DNA from: Alphaproteobacteria bacterium
GTDB taxonomy: Bacteria; Pseudomonadota; Alphaproteobacteria; GCA-2731375
Length of the DNA stretch: 61,271 nucleotides
Assembly (NCBI GenBank): GCA_016776605.1
Contig: JADHTB010000023.1
Span: 1 to 61,271 of the forward strand
Direction: 5' to 3'
Under the pieces are notes generated by a model. It had not been told where the DNA came from. It did no database searches and worked only from the letters and a program-made list of their open reading frames with translations. Below, piece after piece: positions 54,817 through 61,271 of this stretch; positions within the stretch are counted from its first letter, which is position 1, and each line of letters starts with the position of its first letter. The translations under genes were made by a program, and so were the position numbers.

Positions 54817-56016
54817 CTAAATCTTTGGCGGTTCGCAATCCATGCATACGCCGATCGCCATGGTTACCGCATGGCTCTTGTGACCCAGCCAGGGCGGAAT
54901 AACCGCGCCAAAACCGCCCGCCGGTCCGCCCGCGGCAATAACCAATAGCTGGTCGGGGCTGTCCATGGCGGGGTAGACCGTATCACCCCGGTCCCGCACC
55001 ACCGAGGCTTTACCCACATCGGCCCATTCGCGGCGATGAATGCGGGCCCGTTCAAAGATGAACTCTGAAATGTCCGCCTTGCTCCACCCGGCCGTCTGCA
55101 AATGTTCGCGCAATTGCTTTGGCACAATGATGGCGTAGTTGCCGGGCCAGATGGAATAGTGCCGCATATTGGCGCGGATTTCCGCCGCGAATGTTTCCAG
55201 GATTTCTTTCGGTTCCGTGGTCCATTCATTCATGATCTGACGCGGCGCGCCGGCGGCCATGACCGTAACCGCAGACGCCTCCTTTGGAATACCGCTTTGC
55301 TCGGCCAGGCTCAGCCAGGCGCTGTCATCTTCGTCTTCCGCCAGGCAATAGCTGATCTTGCCGGGATGTCCGATGGTGGAACGGTCGATACCGCCGGGCC
55401 GGATGTCCAGGACGTTGATCAGGATCAGGCGCAGGGCGCGGCCGATAACCATGGTGGCGCGGTCGCTGGCGCCAAGCACATTGAAGGTCGGGTTGGTTGA
55501 CAACTCCTGCCGGATGGGCCCGTTCAGGACCAACAGGACGGCGCAGCCGCCGGTGCTTGCCGTGGCGCCGTGCAGCAAGAATTCCGGTTGCAGCATCGCC
55601 GTCGTGGCGGCAATGACCACCGGAAAATGCATCGGCAGACAGCCGGCCATGACGGCATTGATGGCCAATTTTTCCACCGTGATGGGGCGTTCGCGGACAG
55701 GTTCGATACCGATCAATTGATCGGGAGGCATCATGGCCCATTCCAGGCAGGCTTCGACCGCCTCGGCTGTTGGCGGAACGATGGGCAGGCCATCGGTCCA
55801 GCCATGGCTGTGGTAAAGTTCCTGGACCGCGTTAAAGTCCTTTGCCTCATGGATTTTCGATGCCAGTTGCACGGGGTCCCGCTCTTCTGTGTTGGGAATG
55901 ACGATCTGCTTTGCGGTTAAGATCGCACAATTCGATGCAAACGGCCAATTCACCCTTATACCAACCGGCGGCGCGGCAGCGTCGGCACAATTGTTGTCAA
56001 TTATGGCGGCATTCAA
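54817..56016 (-). CDS. Conserved-looking partner protein of the UGSC gene, unknown function
   Basis: The open frame holds 399 codons, but the TTG at 56016 has no good ribosome-binding site; a GTG at 55872, after AGAAGAG, would begin at VQLASKIHEAKD and leave 351 codons. YHSHGWTDGLPIVPPTAEAV, NAVMAGCLPMHFPVVIAA and ATASTGGCAVLLVLNGP are the best-looking blocks, and the C-terminus has CMDCEPPK with a CxxC pair. No signal peptide. It ends 29 bases before the UGSC start on the same strand. Confidence 0.6.
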   Translation of the reverse strand: MNAAIIDNNCADAAAPPVGIRVNWPFASNCAILTAKQIVIPNTEERDPVQLASKIHEAKDFNAVQELYHSHGWTDGLPIVPPTAEAVEACLEWAMMPPDQLIGIEPVRERPITVEKLAINAVMAGCLPMHFPVVIAATTAMLQPEFLLHGATASTGGCAVLLVLNGPIRQELSTNPTFNVLGASDRATMVIGRALRLILINVLDIRPGGIDRSTIGHPGKISYCLAEDEDDSAWLSLAEQSGIPKEASAVTVMAAGAPRQIMNEWTTEPKEILETFAAEIRANMRHYSIWPGNYAIIVPKQLREHLQTAGWSKADISEFIFERARIHRREWADVGKASVVRDRGDTVYPAMDSPDQLLVIAAGGPAGGFGAVIPPWLGHKSHAVTMAIGVCMDCEPPKI

Positions 56017-56077
56017 TCTAATCTATTCGGCATGAAAGCGGCGAAGACGAAAAATCCCTGAACGGAGGAGACAGATC

Positions 56078-57526
56078 ATGGCGGCACGGACCGGGGCGGA
56101 ATTGTTGGCGGGGTTGAACGATGACCGGGAAATCTGGGTTGGCGATGACCGGGTCCGTGATATTGCGGGTCATCCTGCATTCGCGGGCGCGGCCAGGGGT
56201 CTGGCAGAGGTGTTCGACCTACAGCACGCGGCGGCGGACGATTGCCTGTTTCCCGATCCCGAAACCGGCGAACCGATCAACATCAGCCACATGATCCCAC
56301 GCTCGAAGGCGGATATTCAACGGCGCCACCGGGGCCTGCGGCGCATCGCCGAGCACACCGTCGGCGTAATGGGGCGCACGCCGGACTATATGAATGTGAC
56401 CTATGCCGGCTTTGCCGGTTGCAGCCACGAATGGGCCGAACATGGCAACGAAGAGGGAGCGGCCCGTCTGGTTGAATACCAGAAGCGGCTGCGGCGGGAC
56501 GACATCTGCCTGACCCACACGATCATCCACCCCACCACCGATAAATCCAAGGGCGATCTGCCCAGGTTGGACAATGACGTCATTTTGCACAAGGTTGGCG
56601 AGACGGCGAACGGCATCGTGGTGCGGGGCGCGCGCATCCTGGCGACCCTGGCGCCCTTCGCGGACGAACTGGCGGTGTATCCGGGGCCACCGCTACCGGA
56701 AGGCGCCGAGAAATTCGCCCTTTCCTTCTGCATCCCCATGGCAACGCCGGGCCTGAAATTCATCTGCCGCGACAGCTGCGCGGGATCATTGAACCGCTTC
56801 GACCATCCATTATCCTCGCGCTTCGACGAACAGGACGCCTTCGTGATATTCGATGATGTGGAGGTCCCGTTCGAGCTGTTGCATATCGACGGCAATGTCA
56901 CGGTCTACAATCAGGTCATGGCGCAAAGCTGGAATTCGAACGTGATGCAGCAAACCATGATCCGCGCCTGGACCAAGCTGGAATTCGCCTGGGGCCTGGC
57001 CACCGCGATGACCGAAGCGATCGGCGACACCAGCCCGCGCACCATGGAGATGCTGGGCGAGATATGGAGCTATGCGACCATGGTGGGGGCGACGGTGCGG
57101 GCCGCGGAAGACCATCCGGAGGATTGGGGCGGCGGGGTCTTGCTGCCGCAGCAAAAACCATTCATGGCCCTGCGCGGTATCGTGCCCACATGGATGCCAC
57201 GGGTGAATGAGATCATCAAGTTATTGGGCTCGCACAATTTACTGGCGACCCCGACCTGGAGCATGCTGCAGAATCCGGACCTGAGGCCGCTGGTGGATCA
57301 ATATCTGCGTGGCGCCGACGATATGGATGCCGAGCGCCGCATCCGCCTGTTCCGGCTGGCCTGGGATTATGCCGGCACCGCGCTGGCCAGCCGGGTAGAA
57401 CTTTACGAACGGTTCTATCTGACCTCGGGCGCCCGCAATCTGCAGAAAGCCCATCGCATCGCCGACCGCGGCAGCGCGGCGGCGCTGGTGCAGCGGTTCC
57501 TGGACGAGCCCCCCATCGTCGCATAA
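56078..57526 (+). CDS. 4-hydroxyphenylacetate 3-monooxygenase-type oxygenase (HpaB family)
   Basis: A 482-residue protein of the HpaB/PvcC group. DDREIWVGDDRVRDIAGHPAF is the N-terminal signature, then NVTYAGFAGCSHEW, CLTHTIIHPTTDKSK and FDDVEVPFELLHIDGN. It uses reduced FAD to ortho-hydroxylate phenols. No HpaC-type reductase is nearby. It is divergent from the UGSC unit over a short gap, so they could be coregulated. Confidence 0.85.
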   Translation: MAARTGAELLAGLNDDREIWVGDDRVRDIAGHPAFAGAARGLAEVFDLQHAAADDCLFPDPETGEPINISHMIPRSKADIQRRHRGLRRIAEHTVGVMGRTPDYMNVTYAGFAGCSHEWAEHGNEEGAARLVEYQKRLRRDDICLTHTIIHPTTDKSKGDLPRLDNDVILHKVGETANGIVVRGARILATLAPFADELAVYPGPPLPEGAEKFALSFCIPMATPGLKFICRDSCAGSLNRFDHPLSSRFDEQDAFVIFDDVEVPFELLHIDGNVTVYNQVMAQSWNSNVMQQTMIRAWTKLEFAWGLATAMTEAIGDTSPRTMEMLGEIWSYATMVGATVRAAEDHPEDWGGGVLLPQQKPFMALRGIVPTWMPRVNEIIKLLGSHNLLATPTWSMLQNPDLRPLVDQYLRGADDMDAERRIRLFRLAWDYAGTALASRVELYERFYLTSGARNLQKAHRIADRGSAAALVQRFLDEPPIVA

Positions 57527-57560
57527 AGCGGCGGCGGCCGCGGCGCTCCAATGGCGCCGA

Positions 57561-59108
57561 TCACGGCCGCATGGTGTGCATGGATGTACCGGTTGTGCGC
57601 AGGGGCGCGGCGGTATTCGCGAAGTCGCACAGCAGCGCCCGGGTGTCACGCGGATCGATGATTTCCTCGATCCAGAACGCCTCCGCCGACCGGAAGGGAG
57701 AGCGCAGCTTTTCCAGCCGGTCGGTGATCTCCGCCAACGCCGTCTCCGGGTCCTCCGCCGCGGCGATATCGGCGCTGTAGGCGGCCTCGATCCCGCCTTC
57801 CAGTGGCAGCGACCCCCAGCGGCCCGACGGCCAGGCATAGCGGGTGCAAAACCGGCCGCCGGATTTGTGGGCCGCGCCCGCAACGCCGAACACGTTGCGG
57901 ATAATCGTGGTGCACCACGGCACCGTGGTTTGCCAAATGGCGCTCATGGCCCGCACGCCTTCCTTGATGACGCCGCTTTGCTCTGCTTCCAGGCCGACCT
58001 GAAAGCCCGGGCAATCGGACAAATTTACAATCGGCAAATGGAAGGTTTCCGCCAAATCGACAAATTTGATGACCTTGCGGCAGGTATCCGCCGTCCAGCA
58101 GCCACCATACGAATAGGGATCAGAGGCCATGAACGCGACCGGCCAACCATCCAGTCGGGCCAGTCCGGTGATCACTGATTTGCCGTATTGCCGGCCCATT
58201 TCAAAGAACGATCCTTCATCAACCAATGCCTCGATGATCGGGCGCATTTTATAGATCTTGCGGCCGTCGCGCGGTATGGCATCGATCAGCCAGTCGACCC
58301 GGCGGTTCGGATCATCGTCCTGGGCGCCTCTGGGCGGCAACTCATGGACCGATTGCGGCAGATAGGACAGGAACCGCCTGGCGCATTCAAAGGCTTCTTC
58401 TTCCGTGTCGACCGCGTGATCGACCGCGCCCGCGCCGAGTTGGATTTTGTAGCCGCCCAGTTCGTTCTTGGTCAATTTCTGACCGATGCGCTCCACGACG
58501 GGGGGACCGGCGACGAACATCGCCGATTTATCCTTGATCATGACTGAATAGTGCGAGGCCGCCAGATGCGCCGCGCCCAGGCCGGCGACAGAGCCCAGCC
58601 CCAATGCCACCCGTGGCACCAGGCCCATGTTCGCCACCACGACCTCCCAGCCCACCACGCCAGGCACATTGGCGCGGCCCGTGGTCTCGATCGTTTTGAC
58701 CGATCCGCCACCGCCCGAGCCCTCCACCATTCGAACCAGCGGCAGTTGTAACGCGTTCGCCATGGCCTCGCAGGTAAGGTGTTTTTCCTTGATGGTGGCA
58801 TCGGCCGAACCGCCGCGCACCGTAAAATCGTCGCCGCAAATTATCACTTGCCGGCCATTCAGCCGGGCCTTGCCGAAGACGAAGTTGGAGGGGACTAAAT
58901 CCTCCAACTCGTTCTTGCCGTTGTATTGGGCCATGCCGGCGATTTTGCCCAGCTCGTGAAAAGAACCCTCATCGGCAAGAATTTCGATCCGCTCGCGAAT
59001 GGTGTATCGGCCACCGTCCTTCTGCCGCTGGACACGCATCGCGCCGCCCAGCTTTTCCGCGAATGCCTCGCGTCGTTTCAATTCATCGAGCTCCGGTTGC
59101 CATGACAT
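57561..59108 (-). CDS. Acyl-CoA carboxylase, carboxyltransferase (beta) subunit
   Basis: A 515-residue crotonase-fold carboxyltransferase with two domains. ADEGSFHELGKIAG, GGSADATIKEKHLTCEAMA and VRMVEGSGGGGSVK are N-domain blocks; VGWEVVVANMGLVPRVALGLG and the C-domain MGRQYGKSVITGLARLDGWP, VNLSDCPGFQVGLEAEQSGV follow. It transfers carboxyl from biotin to an acyl-CoA such as propionyl-, methylcrotonyl- or geranyl-CoA. The biotin carboxylase/BCCP subunit is not in the window. Confidence 0.85.
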   Translation of the reverse strand: MSWQPELDELKRREAFAEKLGGAMRVQRQKDGGRYTIRERIEILADEGSFHELGKIAGMAQYNGKNELEDLVPSNFVFGKARLNGRQVIICGDDFTVRGGSADATIKEKHLTCEAMANALQLPLVRMVEGSGGGGSVKTIETTGRANVPGVVGWEVVVANMGLVPRVALGLGSVAGLGAAHLAASHYSVMIKDKSAMFVAGPPVVERIGQKLTKNELGGYKIQLGAGAVDHAVDTEEEAFECARRFLSYLPQSVHELPPRGAQDDDPNRRVDWLIDAIPRDGRKIYKMRPIIEALVDEGSFFEMGRQYGKSVITGLARLDGWPVAFMASDPYSYGGCWTADTCRKVIKFVDLAETFHLPIVNLSDCPGFQVGLEAEQSGVIKEGVRAMSAIWQTTVPWCTTIIRNVFGVAGAAHKSGGRFCTRYAWPSGRWGSLPLEGGIEAAYSADIAAAEDPETALAEITDRLEKLRSPFRSAEAFWIEEIIDPRDTRALLCDFANTAAPLRTTGTSMHTMRP

Positions 59109-59315
59109 TGGCGGTTCCCTCCATTGGATCGCATGTGTTTGTTGTCCGCGGTTATGCTGAAGCTAGCAGTTCGCGGCCGTGTCTTGAAATGCCAATTTCA
59201 AGTTTGTCTCTGGACGCCATTTATCACCGGTGAAAACAAACAATTGCGGCCCCCTGTTCGCCGGGTTCTTATCGGTGCAACGTGGTACAACCCCAATTTC
59301 CCCAGTGAGGAAGCT

Positions 59316-60455
59316 ATGTTCGAGCTGACCGAAGAGCAAATCGCCATTCGTGACATGACCCAGGCGTTCGTCCGTACGGATGTCACGCCGTTCGCGCTGG
59401 AATGGGATGCGGCTGCGGCCATACCCGAGGAGGCCGTGCGCAAGGCCGGGTCCCTGGGACTGTTTGGCATCACCGCGCCACAGGAATGGGGCGGGGCCGG
59501 AGCGGATTTTCTGGCCTATGTGCTGGCCACGGAGGAACTTGCCTACGGCGACGCGGGCTTTTGCAACATGGTCAACGCCACGAATTCCTATGGTCTGAAA
59601 ATTCGGGATTTTGGCACGGATAAGCAGAAACAGCGCTTTTTGCGGCCGGTAGCGGGTGGTGATGCGCTTGCCTGCATGCTGTTGAGCGAACCGCAGGCCG
59701 GTTCGGACGCCGGCAATTTGAAAACCCGCGCGGTGCGGACAGGCGACAAATATGTGATTAATGGCAGCAAGGCATTGATCACCTCTGGGCAGGCCGCCCG
59801 TTTCGCCTGCGTTATCGCCGTGACCGACCCGGACGCCGGCAAGAAGGGTATTTCAGCCTTTCTGGTCTCCACCGATCAGCCCGGTTACAGGGTCTTGCGC
59901 CACGAACGCAAGCTTGGCCACCGTACCAACCAGACCTGCCAGATCGAACTGGAAAACCTCGAGGTGCGGGAGGAGGGTATGCTGGGCGAACCGGGCCAGG
60001 GGCTGAAGGTTGCCCTGTCAGGCCTGGACAGCGGGCGGATCGCCGTGGCGGCGCAGTCGATCGGCGTGGCGCGGGCCGCCTTCGAGGCGGCGCTGGGCTA
60101 TGCCAACGAGCGCGAGACCTTTGGCCGCAAGATCTTTGGGCATCAGGCGGTCGCCTTTCAGTTGGCGGAGATGGCCACGCAGATCGAGGTCGCGCGCGCC
60201 ATGTGCCATCGCACCGCGCGGCTGAAACAGGCGCGCGTGCATTGCATCAAGGAAGCCTCGATGTCGAAACTGTTCGCCTCCCAGATGGCGGAACAGGTTT
60301 GCTCGGCGGCCGTTCAGATCCATGGTGGCTATGGCTGCATCGCCGACTATCGTGTCGAGAAATACTATCGGGACGCGCGGGTTTTCCAGATTTACGACGG
60401 CACCAACGAGGTGCAGAAAATCCTGATTTCCCGCGAACTGGCAGCCGGCAACTAA
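59316..60455 (+). CDS. Acyl-CoA dehydrogenase
   Basis: The ATG at 59316, with GAGGAAG upstream, gives 379 residues beginning FELTEEQIAIRDM; the 64 upstream codons are not family-like. CMLLSEPQAGSDAGNLKTRA and the IHGGYGCIADYRVEKYYRDAR segment are the dehydrogenase signatures; YDGTNEVQKILISREL closes the C-domain. It passes electrons to ETF. The divergent start near the carboxyltransferase suggests a joint acyl-CoA pathway. Confidence 0.92.
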   Translation: MFELTEEQIAIRDMTQAFVRTDVTPFALEWDAAAAIPEEAVRKAGSLGLFGITAPQEWGGAGADFLAYVLATEELAYGDAGFCNMVNATNSYGLKIRDFGTDKQKQRFLRPVAGGDALACMLLSEPQAGSDAGNLKTRAVRTGDKYVINGSKALITSGQAARFACVIAVTDPDAGKKGISAFLVSTDQPGYRVLRHERKLGHRTNQTCQIELENLEVREEGMLGEPGQGLKVALSGLDSGRIAVAAQSIGVARAAFEAALGYANERETFGRKIFGHQAVAFQLAEMATQIEVARAMCHRTARLKQARVHCIKEASMSKLFASQMAEQVCSAAVQIHGGYGCIADYRVEKYYRDARVFQIYDGTNEVQKILISRELAAGN

Positions 60456-60485
60456 GCCATTTTCGAAATTTATCGTACTGCCGCC

Positions 60486-60965
60486 TTAGGGTAGCTCGTC
60501 AAAGTCGTCTATCGTATGGATATGGTTGAGAATGATGACGCGCTCTTTGAATAGCCAGGTGCCGTCCACCTTGACCAACTTGTCTTCATAGCGCCCTGCA
60601 CTGACTTTGATGACGTTGGTGGCGATCATTACGGCGGAAGAATCCAGATAGCAGGTGGCACTGGCCGCACCGCCATCGATGCTGACAAAGGGGGCGGTGA
60701 TCCTGTGGCGCCGGTGGCGTCGGCCTGCCCTTACCTCTTTATCGTAATCCTGGTACCACGCGCGGATGGCCGCACGGCCTTCAAAGCGCGCCTCCCCCTG
60801 ATAGAGGGGCCGCAGCACCGCATCTTCGGCAAATAGGGCGACGATTTCGTCCACCTCACCCCGGTCCACCAAATGGCAGTATTGGTTCAGGCAGGATAGA
60901 ACCGCCAGGTAATCGGCCACAGGCTGGTCCGGCCCACCGATTATCTTGAATTCACTGTCCGACAT
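60486..60965 (-). CDS. SnoaL/NTF2-like protein
   Basis: A 159-residue protein. VLSCLNQYCHLVDRGEVDEIVALFAEDAVLR and RAAIRAWYQDYDKEVRAG, then CYLDSSAVMI, match small NTF2-fold proteins (SnoaL, ring-hydroxylating dioxygenase small subunit). It is probably a small enzyme or subunit acting on a hydrophobic substrate; the function is unknown. It is convergent with the acyl-CoA dehydrogenase. Confidence 0.78.
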   Translation of the reverse strand: MSDSEFKIIGGPDQPVADYLAVLSCLNQYCHLVDRGEVDEIVALFAEDAVLRPLYQGEARFEGRAAIRAWYQDYDKEVRAGRRHRRHRITAPFVSIDGGAASATCYLDSSAVMIATNVIKVSAGRYEDKLVKVDGTWLFKERVIILNHIHTIDDFDELP

Positions 60966-60991
60966 CGTGTCCTTGGCCCCTTTATCAATAT

Positions 60992-61172
60992 TCAGCGCGC
61001 CGCCGCGCCGTCGAGAGCTTGGCGAACTTTTTTAGCAAGATCGGCCTGCCCGAATGGCTTCATCAGCAACTGCCCGTCCGGGCCCGGTGGACCGGGGTGC
61101 ATGTGCGGATCCCCAGTATAGCCGGACATGTATAATCCCATATTTCCCAAGTAGCCCCGATATTTACTGCCT
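60992..61172 (-). pseudogene. C-terminal remnant of a response-regulator receiver domain (hybrid sensor kinase type)
   Basis: Read on the minus strand, the frame ends LYMSGYTGD...LLMKPFGQADLAKKVRQALD, the LYMSGYT, KPF and KVR end of receiver domains from hybrid histidine kinases. The frame is closed by a stop near 61175, and there is no phosphoacceptor Asp region, start codon or kinase. The remnant is about 58 codons, so it is a gene fragment. Confidence 0.7.
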
Positions 61173-61202
61173 TAACACTGGTATTATGCTATAAGAATCA
61201 AC

Positions 61203-61222
61203 GTGTTGAGGCATAAATGGAG
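61203..61222 (+). promoter_or_regulatory. Leader motif GTGTTGAGGCATA ahead of a truncated gene
   Basis: The 13-base motif (61203-61215) is identical to 40209-40221 and is followed by AATGGAG, where GGAG (61219-61222) is the ribosome-binding site of the ATG at 61231. A TATGCTATAAGAAT stretch upstream (about 61186-61199) could be a -10 region. Confidence 0.4.
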
Positions 61223-61230
61223 CGGTGAAA

Positions 61231-61271
61231 ATGGCGCACCCGATGGGTGAATCGAAACAAGGCGAACTCAG
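61231..61271 (+). CDS. 5' end of an unidentified gene (cut by the window end)
   Basis: The ATG at 61231 is preceded by GGAG eight bases upstream. Only MAHPMGESKQGEL is visible, too little for identification. The leader motif is shared with the small gene at 40265. Confidence 0.4.
   Translation, partial: MAHPMGESKQGEL

Overview
The window is high-GC DNA from an alphaproteobacterium, probably a free-living Rhodospirillales-like lineage. The call rests on gene order: yebC-ruvC-ruvA-ruvB-ybgC-tolQRAB-pal-cpoB-tilS-ftsH-folP-glmM-thiD runs unbroken on the minus strand, zapA-6S RNA-5-formyl-THF cyclo-ligase follows, then a tkt-gap-pgk-fba-thiE block. It also carries lptF/lptG/lptD, a TolA/TolB envelope machine and a heptose/nucleotide-sugar cluster, so the cell is a typical LPS-bearing Gram-negative. 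No ribosomal RNA, CRISPR array, intact transposase or integrase was seen.

Layout. 1-2.6 kb is accessory DNA: the end of a Rad52-like annealing protein fused to an HNH-like domain, a DUF5681 gene and its decayed duplicate, then tRNA-Leu, a small membrane protein and tRNA-Gln. 2.9-7.9 kb holds envelope sugar genes (polyprenyl-phosphate sugar transferase, UDP-glucuronate 4-epimerase type, DMT exporter, galE, gmhA). 7.9-24.2 kb mixes an enoyl-CoA hydratase, hisI, lptD-lptG-lptF, pepA-holC, a short-chain dehydrogenase, a trypsin-like protease, DUF350, RidA, NUDIX plus GlcG-like, an extradiol dioxygenase, an unknown exported protein, an Fe-S protein, a Bcr/CflA exporter and a thioesterase. 24.2-40 kb is the thiD-to-yebC housekeeping block. 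40-51.2 kb holds a YmdB-type phosphodiesterase, 6S RNA, zapA and the sugar-phosphate operon, which contains an out-of-place substrate-binding protein. 51.2-61 kb is catabolic/redox accessory DNA: two acyl-CoA-dehydrogenase-fold enzymes, a DMT transporter, ubiX, a UGSC-family gene with an in-frame UGA, its partner, an HpaB-type monooxygenase, an acyl-CoA carboxyltransferase and an NTF2-like protein. It ends with a response-regulator remnant and the first codons of an unknown gene.

The most interesting signal is at 54257-54787. Two adjacent ORFs are one gene read through TGA as selenocysteine in a U-G-S-C motif, and a 7-bp hairpin with a GUU loop begins 12 nt after the TGA, which fits a bacterial SECIS element. 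A second theme is a family of dispersed palindromes built around TAGAGCA(A)TTTT. They provide the stop codons of four genes, probably terminate tRNA-Gln, and a related repeat lies inside the lptD signal-peptide codons. A third is a 35-bp tandem repeat that fuses the ends of two convergent genes. Coordinates of trimmed starts were worked out by hand from the sequence.
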